Source: Eubacteriales Family XIII. Incertae Sedis bacterium (GTDB taxonomy: Bacteria > Bacillota > Clostridia > Peptostreptococcales > Anaerovoracaceae). From it: DNA of 34,883 bases. A program made the position numbers and the translations under genes. The DNA is taken from the NCBI GenBank assembly GCA_031290775.1, contig JAITMX010000066.1, positions 1-34,883 of the forward strand. The letters are read 5' to 3'. Below are positions 7,750 through 15,460 of the stretch, piece after piece; positions within the stretch are counted from its first letter, which is position 1; each line of letters opens with the position of its first letter. The notes under the pieces are model-generated. The model had not been told where the DNA came from. It ran no database searches and saw only the letters and a program-made list of their open reading frames with translations.

Positions 7750-8769
7750 ATGGGCGCCGTATTCAGCAAAATCAAAGACAACCTCAAAGAGGGCATCCGC
7801 GAGAACAGCGAAAATTCGCTGGCACGAAAAATCGCGCACGGCAAAAACGCGAAATTCATCTGGATCGCCGTCATGGCCGTCCTGTTGACGGTGCCCGCGT
7901 ACGCGGGCGATTACGCGATCAACGTCATGATCCTCATGCTGTTTTATATGGCGCTCGGGCAGATGTGGAACCTGCTCGGCGGCTATGCCGGCCTCGTGTC
8001 GCTCGGGCAGCAGAGTTTCATCGGCATCGGCGGCTACGCGCTCGCGATCGTTTCGGAAAAATACGGCCTGCCCGCCCCGCTGGCCTTTGCCGTGGCGGCG
8101 GGCGTCTCGGTCCTCTTTGCGCTGGTCATCTCGATCCCGATCTTCAAAATGCAGGGCGTCTACTTCACGATCGGCACATGGATCGTGTCAGAATGCCTCG
8201 CGCTTTGGTTTTCGACATGGGCTTGGGTCCATTACGCCCAGGGGTACAACATCACGGTCACGTACAACCTGTCCGCGAAACAGATCTATTATGTGGCATT
8301 TGCGGTCGGGATCGGTTCGCTTGCCGTCGTCTATTTCATCCTGCGGTCAAAACTCGGGCTCGCGCTCATGGCGATGCGCGACAATTCGGCGGCGGCCGAG
8401 GTGCGCGGCGTTGAGCTCTACCGCACAAAGCTCAAATGCTTTGTCATCTCCGCCTGCGTCACGGGCGTCGCGGGCGCGGCGATCTATTTGCAGCAGGCTT
8501 TCATCCAGCCTTCAAACGCTTTCGGGATCAGCTGGACGGTCTCGATGGTTTTCATCGTCGTCATCGGCGGCCTCGGCACCGTCGAGGGGCCGATCATCGG
8601 CGCCGTGATCTATGTGCTGATCCGCCAGTTTCTGTACAACTTTCCGGGCTTCAGCATGGTCATCCTCGGCATCATCGCAATCGCGATCATCCTGCTCGCG
8701 CCGCGGGGGATCATGGGTCTGGTCCAAAAATGGGTTTCGATCGACATCTTTTCCGTGCGCAGACGCTAA
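7750..8769 (+). CDS. LivM-type ABC transporter permease
   Basis: This is the second membrane subunit, 339 aa. After a polar N-terminus of about 35 residues come roughly nine to ten membrane segments. Family motifs include LGGYAGLVSLGQQSFIGIGG, the coupling loop AMRDNSAAAEVRGV and the C-terminal GGLGTVEGPIIG. The start ATG at 7750 follows the RBS TAGGGGG; an upstream in-frame ATG at 7684 would lie deep inside livH and is not credible. It ends the transporter operon, and I see no clear terminator after it. Confidence 0.92.
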   Translation: MGAVFSKIKDNLKEGIRENSENSLARKIAHGKNAKFIWIAVMAVLLTVPAYAGDYAINVMILMLFYMALGQMWNLLGGYAGLVSLGQQSFIGIGGYALAIVSEKYGLPAPLAFAVAAGVSVLFALVISIPIFKMQGVYFTIGTWIVSECLALWFSTWAWVHYAQGYNITVTYNLSAKQIYYVAFAVGIGSLAVVYFILRSKLGLALMAMRDNSAAAEVRGVELYRTKLKCFVISACVTGVAGAAIYLQQAFIQPSNAFGISWTVSMVFIVVIGGLGTVEGPIIGAVIYVLIRQFLYNFPGFSMVILGIIAIAIILLAPRGIMGLVQKWVSIDIFSVRRR

Positions 8770-8830
8770 TCAGCGTTTCCCTGCGGGGATTGTGATAGAA
8801 TAAGGGGTCAATTATCGGGGTTGTTTTGGG

Positions 8831-9592
8831 ATGGAAAATCATATGTCGGAAGCGGTACCTTTATTTACGATGCGGCGCTCTGTCACGGATACGGACGCCG
8901 ATTTTGCGAGGAGGCTCAAGCCGACCGCCATGTTCGGTTTTTTTCAGGATATCGCGGCGCTGCACGCGGCAAACCTCGGCGCCTCTGTCGAGCGGCTGCA
9001 TGAAGAGCTGAATGTGGCGTGGATCCTCATGCGTGTGCGCCTCGAGATCGACCGCTATCCCGTGCTCGCGCAGGACGTCACGGTGGAAACATGGCCGCAG
9101 GAGCCGCGCGCGCTTTATGAACGCGACTACACGATCCGCGATACGGGCGGAAACGCGCTCGTACGCGCGGGGTCGACTTGGGTCATCATGAATCTCGGCA
9201 CGCGCGAAATCAAACGGGACAAATTTCTTGACTACGCGGGGGTCGAAGTGAAGAAAGACCGTGCGCTCGGCAGCGGCGTCGCCCGCCTCAAACCGATCGC
9301 GGACGCGGACGTGATTTATGAAAAGGAAATCAAGTACAGCGACCTCGATTACAACATCCATGCCAACAACGCGAAATATGTTGATTACATCATGGACAGT
9401 TTTTCGTTTGGCGAGCATCGCGGCCGAGAAGTGAAGGCGATTGAAGTACATTATGTCAACGAGACCGGGCCGGGCAGCGTCCTTGAGATTCGGCGCAAAA
9501 GGCTCGGCGGCGGGCAGGAATACGTTGGCGGGGTGAGAAAGGGCGACAGGGCGTCGGTTTTCAACGCGATTGTCGAATGGGGGGAAATATGA
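8831..9592 (+). CDS. Acyl-ACP thioesterase (FatA/FatB family)
   Basis: This hot-dog-fold thioesterase releases fatty acids from acyl carrier protein. The 253-aa protein has the two-hot-dog layout: the first unit includes MFGFFQDIAALHAANLG and the substrate-pocket helix, and the second includes the active-site signature YNIHANNAKYVDYIMD, matching the N-x-H-x-N...Y pattern of plant and bacterial FatA/B. Start could be 8831 or the in-frame ATG at 8843; neither has a strong RBS. A possible extended -10 (TG-a-TAGAAT, 8793-8801) lies upstream. Its stop overlaps the histidine kinase start (ATGA), so the two are co-transcribed, although no functional link is obvious. Confidence 0.85.
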   Translation: MENHMSEAVPLFTMRRSVTDTDADFARRLKPTAMFGFFQDIAALHAANLGASVERLHEELNVAWILMRVRLEIDRYPVLAQDVTVETWPQEPRALYERDYTIRDTGGNALVRAGSTWVIMNLGTREIKRDKFLDYAGVEVKKDRALGSGVARLKPIADADVIYEKEIKYSDLDYNIHANNAKYVDYIMDSFSFGEHRGREVKAIEVHYVNETGPGSVLEIRRKRLGGGQEYVGGVRKGDRASVFNAIVEWGEI

Positions 9593-11445
9593 AAAAAGAT
9601 TCTGATGCCAGGATTCCGGAGGCGTACAGGCGGCGTTTTGAAGACGAGCGCCTGTCGCAAAATATAGGCCGTATGCTCGGCTTGTCGATCTACATCATCG
9701 TGATGCAGATCGTGCTGCAAGTCGTCAACGCGGCCATCCCGATGCAAACCGGCGAGGGCATGCAGCTCCCGCTGTTTTATTACATCGCGCTGTCGCTCAT
9801 TTCGATGGCCGTCGGCGCGGTTTGGGCCGTGCTGCTGGCGCTGGCGCGCAAGGGAAAGATCAGGAGCCGAGCCGTGAAGGCTTTCCTCGTGAATTGCCTG
9901 CTTTACGCCTATGTCGTGATTACGCTGTTTTTCCATACGTTCAACATCCTTACGCGGAATGGGCTCAACAGCTACTTCATCCTCGTCCTCATCCTCGGCT
10001 TGCTGCCGATCCTGCCGCCGCCGCAAAGCGTCATCAGCATCGTGGCCGTCTTCCTCTATACGATCGTGGCGATGAATTTGGCGAGCGGCATCGTGGACAA
10101 GGAGGGCATATCGGAGCTTCAGGCGTTTGCCACGACGGACATCCGCTCCTCGTTCATCATCATCACATTTGGCGCGATTTTCATCTCGGTCGTCGTCTAC
10201 CGCCTTTTCGCGCAAAATTTCCTGAAGGGCATGGCGCTTGAAGAGGCCAACGCGGGCCTCGAGGAAACGGTGCGCCAGCGCACAAAGGCGCTTGAGGAAA
10301 AGACCCTTGCCGCAGAAACGGCGGCAGCCGTCAAGAGCCGCTTCCTCGCGAGCATGAGCCATGAGATCCGTACGCCGCTCAATGCCATCATCGGCATGGC
10401 GCGGGTGGCGGAAAACGCGGATTCAAAGGAAAAGATGCTCGTCTATCTCGACAAAATCGATGGCGCGTCGATTCACCTGCTTGGCATACTCAACGACATC
10501 CTGGAGACGTCAAATATCGAATTCGGGCAGCTCAAGCTCGATGACGAGGCTTTCGACCCCGGCCGCGTCGTCTTTGAAACCGCAAACAGCATGCGGGCGA
10601 AAAGCGATGAAAAACGGATCGGCTTTACTTTGGAAAACGGGGCGGAAAACTGCGGAAACGTCAAAGGCGACCGCCTCAAGCTCCAGCTTGTTTTGACCAA
10701 CCTCATCGGCAACGCGATCAGGTTCACGCCGGTGGGCGGGCACGTTGATTTCAAAGTCGCGCTTTCGGGCGGCGGCAGGGATTCGGTTTCGCTGGCGTTC
10801 ACCGTGTCGGACGACGGCATAGGGATTTCGGAAGAGCAAAAGGGGCGGCTCTTCAAGGCTTTTGAGCAAGGCGCGACGGGCGAGATGAAAAACAGCGGCG
10901 CAGGGCTTGGGCTTGCAATCAGCCAGAGCATCGTCAGGCTCATGGGCAGCGAGATCGCCGTCGAAAGCGAGGAAGGCAAGGGTTCGGTGTTTTCCTTTGC
11001 GATTGCCCTGCCCCGGCCGACGGAGGAGGAGGCTGCGGCCGAGATGGAAATACCGGACCTGTCGGGCAAGCGGGTTTTGATCGTCGAGGATATCGAGATC
11101 AACCGCGTTGTCCTTGCGGAAGTCTTGCGCGAAGTCGGCGCGATTGTCGAGGAAGCGGAGGATGGCGCCGTGGCGGTTTCGATGTTTGAGGCTTCGCCGG
11201 AAGGCTATTATTCATTCGTGTTCATGGATATCATGATGCCCAATATGGACGGGCGGGAAGCCACGCGCCGCATCCGCGCGCTTGACCGCACCGATGCTTT
11301 GCGTGTGCCAATCATCGCGGTTTCCGCGAACGCCTTTGAAGAGGACGTGGTCGCGTCGATCGATTCCGGCATGAACGAGCATCTCGCGAAACCCGTCGAT
11401 TTTATGAACATCATGAGAGCGGTGGCGCGGGAGATGGTTCGGTGA
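9589..11445 (+). CDS. Hybrid sensor histidine kinase with receiver domain
   Basis: This is a membrane-bound phosphorelay sensor of 618 aa. Order of domains: several membrane helices between residues about 25 and 205 with little extracytoplasmic loop, a short coiled coil (EANAGLEETVRQRTKALEE), HisKA with SHEIRTPLN (phospho-His about residue 258), HATPase with the N-box NLIGNAIRFTP, G1 DDGIGIS and G2 GAGLGLAIS, and a receiver with phospho-acceptor Asp about residue 547 in FMDIMMPNMDG and the conserved LAKPVD lysine. The start at 9589 has RBS GGGGGGAAAT and an ATGA overlap with the thioesterase. No separate output regulator lies next to it; the gene after it is a pseudogene. Confidence 0.9.
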   Translation: MKKDSDARIPEAYRRRFEDERLSQNIGRMLGLSIYIIVMQIVLQVVNAAIPMQTGEGMQLPLFYYIALSLISMAVGAVWAVLLALARKGKIRSRAVKAFLVNCLLYAYVVITLFFHTFNILTRNGLNSYFILVLILGLLPILPPPQSVISIVAVFLYTIVAMNLASGIVDKEGISELQAFATTDIRSSFIIITFGAIFISVVVYRLFAQNFLKGMALEEANAGLEETVRQRTKALEEKTLAAETAAAVKSRFLASMSHEIRTPLNAIIGMARVAENADSKEKMLVYLDKIDGASIHLLGILNDILETSNIEFGQLKLDDEAFDPGRVVFETANSMRAKSDEKRIGFTLENGAENCGNVKGDRLKLQLVLTNLIGNAIRFTPVGGHVDFKVALSGGGRDSVSLAFTVSDDGIGISEEQKGRLFKAFEQGATGEMKNSGAGLGLAISQSIVRLMGSEIAVESEEGKGSVFSFAIALPRPTEEEAAAEMEIPDLSGKRVLIVEDIEINRVVLAEVLREVGAIVEEAEDGAVAVSMFEASPEGYYSFVFMDIMMPNMDGREATRRIRALDRTDALRVPIIAVSANAFEEDVVASIDSGMNEHLAKPVDFMNIMRAVAREMVR

Positions 11446-11690
11446 TGGAGCGATATCGAGATCGCGCAAGCCGCAAAGCCTGAGAAGACGTCAATCTGCA
11501 TTTCACGGGCGATATGCACGCGGTCGGGGCGGCAAACAGCCTGCTTGCGGCCATGCTCGACAACCATATCTATCAAGGCAACGCGCTCGGCATCGACCCC
11601 CGCTGCATCACGTGGCGCAGGTGCGTCGATATGAACGACCGGCAGCTTCGTTTCATCACGGACGGCCTCGGCGGGCGCGTATACGGCGCT
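11445..11690 (+). pseudogene. fhs: Formate-tetrahydrofolate ligase remnant
   Basis: Two pieces of formate-THF ligase remain. At 11449-11487 the frame reads [13 protein letters not shown], the usual N-terminus of the enzyme, behind an ATG at 11445 that is one base out of frame (ATG-g-AGC). From about 11488 another frame reads [19 protein letters not shown] and continues through [19 protein letters not shown] and DMNDRQLRF to GLGG. This corresponds to residues of roughly 118-185 in the roughly 555-aa family. About 100 codons, including the ATP-binding P-loop region, are missing between the pieces, and everything after GLGG is lost. The gene cannot make an active enzyme. Confidence 0.88.
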
Positions 11691-11712
11691 GTGGAAAGCC
11701 ATTCCGGAGGAT

Positions 11713-12378
11713 GTGGAGATAGACCTGCCCGTGCCGCCGACGCCTATACCGCCGACACCTATGCCGCCGACGCCTGTACCGCCCGTCGATCTGCCGGAAC
11801 CCCGGGCGACAATAGAGCCGCCGGAACCGGACGAGCCACCTGTGCCGCCGACGGAAACCGCAGACGAACCTTTGGGGCCGGAAGTCCCCGCCTTGGTCAA
11901 GGAAGGGTTCAGCCAAGTTGATGTTGAGAAGTTCGAGGCGCAGACCGGCAATATCTTGGCCGATCTCGCGAACGGCAACATCCCGCTCGGAAACCGCGTG
12001 AGTTCTGCGGTCTGGAGCCTGCTCTCGCTGATCCTCGCGGCCATTGCCGCCATCATATCGATCTTGCTCGTGATTGGCGAAGCTCGCCGCAGGAGAAAGG
12101 ATGGCGAGCTTGACGGCTACGAACGCGAAGAAGCGGAGAGGAGGCAGAAGCGCGGCCGGGTACTGAAAGCGCCGGCCTGTATCGTCGGCGTCCTGACCTT
12201 GGTGGTCTGGCTCGTCCTCGACGATCTGAGCCTGCCGGTGGCATGGATCAACAAATATACGGTCGTCGCCGCTATCGTGTTTGCCGTACACCTCGCGCTG
12301 TTTGCGCTCTACAAGGCGCGCAAGGGCAAGCGGGCCGAGGATGTGGGCAAAGACGAGGCGGACAGCGGCGTTGCATAG
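11713..12378 (+). CDS. C-terminal remnant of a membrane-anchored surface protein
   Basis: The frame is open from 11635 to a TAG at 12376-12378, and the first plausible start is GTG at 11713. The product has a Pro-rich repeat ([17 protein letters not shown]), an acidic linker and a domain with one strongly hydrophobic helix near residues 100-122, a charged cytoplasmic loop (RRRRKDGE...KRGR), and two more helices. This layout is typical of the C-terminal anchor of large clostridial surface proteins with repeat domains. There is no signal peptide or N-terminal domain; the upstream part has been replaced by the fhs remnant. It is probably a decayed gene, although the membrane part is intact. Confidence 0.6.
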   Translation: MEIDLPVPPTPIPPTPMPPTPVPPVDLPEPRATIEPPEPDEPPVPPTETADEPLGPEVPALVKEGFSQVDVEKFEAQTGNILADLANGNIPLGNRVSSAVWSLLSLILAAIAAIISILLVIGEARRRRKDGELDGYEREEAERRQKRGRVLKAPACIVGVLTLVVWLVLDDLSLPVAWINKYTVVAAIVFAVHLALFALYKARKGKRAEDVGKDEADSGVA

Positions 12379-12422
12379 GCAAAGAAAACGCGGTTGGCGG
12401 CGGGCCCTTTTGATAATAACGG

Positions 12423-12440
12423 CCACGGTCGTGGTATACT
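12423..12440 (+). promoter_or_regulatory. palindrome and -10-like box before the fchA remnant
   Basis: The palindrome CCACG-GT-CGTGG (12423-12434) directly abuts TATACT (12435-12440), seven bases before the ATG at 12447. A TTGATA (12410-12415) lies 19 bases upstream of the -10 box. It may be a leftover promoter with an operator, but the distance to the ATG is too short for a normal leader. Confidence 0.3.
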
Positions 12441-12446
12441 GTCATT

Positions 12447-12773
12447 ATGGGTTTCACAACAGGAAAGAAAACGGATAAACCCGGTTCGCCGCCACAGGGT
12501 TTTGTGAACGAAGCGGCGGCGGCGAAGATGCTCAGCCGCCTGCCGGCAGATGAGTTTGCCTTGCGGCTTTCGTCAAAAATGCCGGTGCCCGGCGGCGGCG
12601 TGCTTTCAAAGGCCGCCATGCAGGCGGCTTGGCTCAACGTCCGCATCAACGTGCGGCTCATCAAAGATGAAAAATTTGCGTGAGAGGCGGGCGAAAGGGG
12701 AAGCGCTTTGCTTGAAGCAAGCCTGCCGCTCGCCGACCGAATCTACGAAACCGTCAAAAACAAATTGGAATAA
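12447..12773 (+). pseudogene. fchA: Methenyl-THF cyclohydrolase (FchA/cyclodeaminase family) remnant
   Basis: FchA opens the methenyl-THF ring next to formate-THF ligase in many Clostridia. The N-terminal part ends with FALRLSSKMPVPGGG, the conserved start of the cyclodeaminase fold, and then jumps to KAAMQAAWLNVRINVRLIKD, the conserved C-terminal helix. About 100 residues between are missing. An in-frame TGA at 12681-12683 follows, after which the same frame continues with LLEASLPLADRIYETVKNK to a TAA at 12771-12773. Both the large deletion and the stop would inactivate it. It lies between the surface-protein remnant and folD, where an intact fchA would be expected. Confidence 0.82.
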
Positions 12774-12830
12774 TAATGAATAGATATCATAGATGGGATA
12801 TGTAATAGCAAGGGTATGGCAGGGACAAAA

Positions 12831-13769
12831 ATGCGCGAAACAAAAAAATTAGCGGGGAAGCCGATCGCCGACGAGATGAGGCAGCGGGACAGGGCGCGCG
12901 CGGAGCTTCTGCTTTCGCGCGGCGTGGCGCCGCTGCTGCGCGTGATTCGGGTCGGCGAAAAGGCCGACGACCTCGCTTATGAAAAGCGTATACTCTCTGC
13001 GGCCGCGTCCGCCGCTGTGTCGGTATCGGTCAAGGCGCTCGATGCGGATGCGCAAACGGGGGCTTTGCTTGCGGAGATCGAAAGGGCAAACCGCGACAGC
13101 GAAGTCCATGGCATCCTGCTCTTCCGCCCCTTGCCCAAGGGCATGGACGAAAAAGCGGCGTCCGACGCGATTTCGCCCCGCAAGGACGTCGACGGCGTTT
13201 CCGGCGTTTCGATGGCGAGGCTGTACGAGGCCAAGAGCCTGCCCGAAAAGACAGGCGGCGGGGCGGCGGGCGGGCGGTTTTTCCTGCCCTGCACCGCCGA
13301 GGCCGTTTTGGAAATACTGCGGTATTACGGGGTGCCAATCGAGGGCAAACGCGCTGTGGTCATCGGGCGCAGCACCGTGATCGGCAAACCTGCCGCGCTG
13401 CTGCTGCTCGCAAAGGACGCGACGGTCACGGTTGCGCACAGCCGGACGGAAAACCTGCCGGAGATTTGCGCGGGCGCCGACATCCTTGTCTGCGCGGCCG
13501 GCATGACGGCGGAAGATGGCGAAGGCGGCGTGCGCGGCGGCATCGGCAGGGAATATCTGTCGGAAAAGCAGGCCGTGATCGATGTCGGCATCCATGTCGG
13601 CGCGGACGGCGCGCTTTTTGGCGACGTGGACGCGGCGGCACAAGGCTGCCCTGCGGCGTTGACGCCGGTGCCGGGCGGCGTCGGCAGCGTGACGGCGCAG
13701 ATCCTGCTCGCGCACGTGATCGACGCGGCGGAAGACGCTGCGGCACGCGCCGCAGCCGCTGAAGATTGA
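12831..13769 (+). CDS. folD: Methylene-THF dehydrogenase (FolD family, variant)
   Basis: FolD oxidises methylene-THF to methenyl-THF with NAD(P) and often also hydrolyses it to formyl-THF. The 312-aa protein has KDVDGVSG, the Rossmann segment VVIGRSTVIGKPAALLLL and the C-terminal TPVPGGVGSVTAQILL. The catalytic pocket differs from the E. coli enzyme: YVxxK is replaced by LAYEK, keeping Lys but moving Tyr, and the LVQLPLP glutamine motif reads LLFRPLP. This FRPLP form belongs to a variant class seen in anaerobes that carry a separate FchA. The chosen ATG at 12831 has RBS AGGGAC; an ATG at 12816 is in frame but its spacing is poor. Confidence 0.9.
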   Translation: MRETKKLAGKPIADEMRQRDRARAELLLSRGVAPLLRVIRVGEKADDLAYEKRILSAAASAAVSVSVKALDADAQTGALLAEIERANRDSEVHGILLFRPLPKGMDEKAASDAISPRKDVDGVSGVSMARLYEAKSLPEKTGGGAAGGRFFLPCTAEAVLEILRYYGVPIEGKRAVVIGRSTVIGKPAALLLLAKDATVTVAHSRTENLPEICAGADILVCAAGMTAEDGEGGVRGGIGREYLSEKQAVIDVGIHVGADGALFGDVDAAAQGCPAALTPVPGGVGSVTAQILLAHVIDAAEDAAARAAAAED

Positions 13770-13779
13770 GGGCGTGGCG

Positions 13780-14550
13780 ATGGACCCGAAAATACTAAGC
13801 AACCTGCTGAAAGACGTCGCGGACGGCAAACTCACGCCGGACGCCGCCGCCGAAAGGCTCAAAACACTGCCCTACGACGACTTGGGATTTGCGAAGCTTG
13901 ACACCCACCGGGCGCTTCGCACGGGCCGGGGCGAGGTGGTTTTCGGGATTGGCAAAACGCCCGGCCAGGTCGCGGCCATCATGAAACGGCTCTCGGAGAG
14001 CGCCTCGCTCGTCATTGCGACGAAGGTCGGCGCGGAATACTGCGAAGCCGTGCGCGCGGCCTTGCCCGAGGGGCTGGCGTACTACGAAACAGCCAAACTG
14101 CTTGTGTACCAAAGCGGGGCAGGCGGCACTGCCCAGCCTTCCCCAAAAGAGCAAAAGGGGACGGTGGCCGTCGTCTGCGCGGGCACTGCCGACATCCCCA
14201 TCGCCGAAGAAGCGGCGGTCACGGCGGAGCTTTACGGCGTGGCGGCGGAACGGTACCGCGATGTCGGCGTCGCCGGCATCCACCGCCTGCTCGACAAGGC
14301 GGACGATATCCGAAAGGCGGACGCCGTCATCGCCGTCGCGGGCATGGAGGGCGCGCTCGCGTCCGTCGTCGGCGGCCTTGTCGGCGTGCCCGTCATCGCG
14401 GTGCCGACATCGGTCGGATACGGCGCCTCGATGGGCGGCCTGGCGGCGTTGCTTGCGATGCTCAATAGCTGCAGCCTCGGCGTCAGCGTCGTCAACATCG
14501 ACAACGGGTTCGGCGCGGGCTATCTCGCGTCTTTGATTGTGAAAGGATAG
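13780..14550 (+). CDS. larB: Nickel-pincer cofactor biosynthesis protein LarB
   Basis: LarB carboxylates and hydrolyses nicotinic acid adenine dinucleotide to the dicarboxylated pyridinium mononucleotide, the first step to the nickel-pincer nucleotide of lactate racemase-type enzymes. The 256-aa product belongs to the AIR-carboxylase/PurE-like group: an N-terminal helical domain (residues about 1-120), then VAVVCAGTADIPIAEEAAVTAE and VAGMEGALASVVGGLVGVPV, with the glycine-rich VPTSVGYGASMGG and the closing NIDNGFGAGYLA. ATG at 13780 has RBS GAGGGCG. It lies directly before larC; larE and a LarA-type enzyme are not in the window. Confidence 0.93.
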   Translation: MDPKILSNLLKDVADGKLTPDAAAERLKTLPYDDLGFAKLDTHRALRTGRGEVVFGIGKTPGQVAAIMKRLSESASLVIATKVGAEYCEAVRAALPEGLAYYETAKLLVYQSGAGGTAQPSPKEQKGTVAVVCAGTADIPIAEEAAVTAELYGVAAERYRDVGVAGIHRLLDKADDIRKADAVIAVAGMEGALASVVGGLVGVPVIAVPTSVGYGASMGGLAALLAMLNSCSLGVSVVNIDNGFGAGYLASLIVKG

Positions 14551-14554
14551 TGTG

Positions 14555-15454
14555 ATGGCGAACCATAAGATTTTGTATTTTGAAGCACCGGACGGGATCA
14601 GCGGCGATATGGTTCTCGGCGCGCTCATTGACCTCGGTGCGGACATCACGGCAATCAGAAAAGAGCTCGACAAGTTTGTGCCCGGCGAGTACGGGCTTGT
14701 GCCGCGGCCCTTTGAGCGCAACGGCATTCACGGGGTCAACTTAGACGTGCTCGTTTCGGAAGCGGCGTCCGGCACAAGCGGCGCGGAAAGCGGGCTTGGC
14801 GATTTGGTTCATGAGTTTGAGTTTGCGGAAGAAGACCGGAACGCGCCCGGGCTTGACGACCATGTCCACGAATATCAGTTTTTGGGTTCGCCGGCGCACA
14901 CGCATGAGCATACGCATCGGCGCCACCGCGACATCAAGCGGATGATTTCGGAAAGCGGGATCGCGGGGCGCGCCAAGGCCTACGCGCTCGCGATTTTTGA
15001 AACGATTGCCGATGCGGAAGCGGCAGTCCACAAAACAGACAAAGAGCTTGTCGCCTTCCACGAGGTCGGCGCCATGGATTCCATTATCGATATCGTCGGC
15101 ACCGCAATCGCCATCGATCTTTTGGGCGTTTCGGAGTTTTGCTGCTCGGCGCCGCACGACGGCAGCGGCAGCATCGTCTGCCGGCACGGGATCATCCCCG
15201 TGCCCGTGCCCGCCGTCGTGGAAATGGCAAAGGGCGCCGGCATTCCCATCATCATTGAGAGCGATGTGAAAACGGAAATGATTACGCCGACCGGGTTTGG
15301 TATAATAAAAGGGCTTGGCGCAAAATTCGAGCCTCGGCTCGGGATACTGCCCGAAAAGGCCGGCTACGGTTTCGGCAAGCGCGATACCGGGCGGCTTGGC
15401 GCCGTGCGCGTCACGCTCGGCGAAAAATACGTGGAAGTGGAAAAAGAAGAATAG
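14555..15454 (+). CDS. larC: LarC-like nickel-insertion protein lacking the LarC2 part
   Basis: LarC inserts nickel into the pincer nucleotide in a CTP-dependent reaction. This 299-aa protein matches the LarC1 region: LYFEAPDGISGDMVLGALIDLG at the start, a His-rich segment (HTHEHTHRRHRD) suited to metal binding, FHEVGAMDSIIDIVG, and the end FGIIKGLGAKF...GYGFGKRDTGRLGAVRV. Full-length LarC proteins are about 400 aa and continue into LarC2, which holds the CTP-binding region. Here the frame stops six bases before valS, leaving no room for it. LarC2 must be encoded elsewhere or the pathway is impaired. ATG 14555 has RBS AAAGGA; GTG 14552 is an alternative. Confidence 0.85.
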   Translation: MANHKILYFEAPDGISGDMVLGALIDLGADITAIRKELDKFVPGEYGLVPRPFERNGIHGVNLDVLVSEAASGTSGAESGLGDLVHEFEFAEEDRNAPGLDDHVHEYQFLGSPAHTHEHTHRRHRDIKRMISESGIAGRAKAYALAIFETIADAEAAVHKTDKELVAFHEVGAMDSIIDIVGTAIAIDLLGVSEFCCSAPHDGSGSIVCRHGIIPVPVPAVVEMAKGAGIPIIIESDVKTEMITPTGFGIIKGLGAKFEPRLGILPEKAGYGFGKRDTGRLGAVRVTLGEKYVEVEKEE

Positions 15455-15460
15455 GGAAGC

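Noticed and set aside
12681-12683. In-frame TGA of fchA as a selenocysteine codon
   Set aside because: The gene lacks its middle half in any case, no Cys or Sec is known at this position in the family, and no SECIS-like hairpin follows.
15299-15310. TATAAT-like box inside larC as a valS promoter
   Set aside because: It lies in conserved LarC1 coding sequence (GFGIIKG), with no -35 box, and gives a leader of about 150 bases inside the gene.
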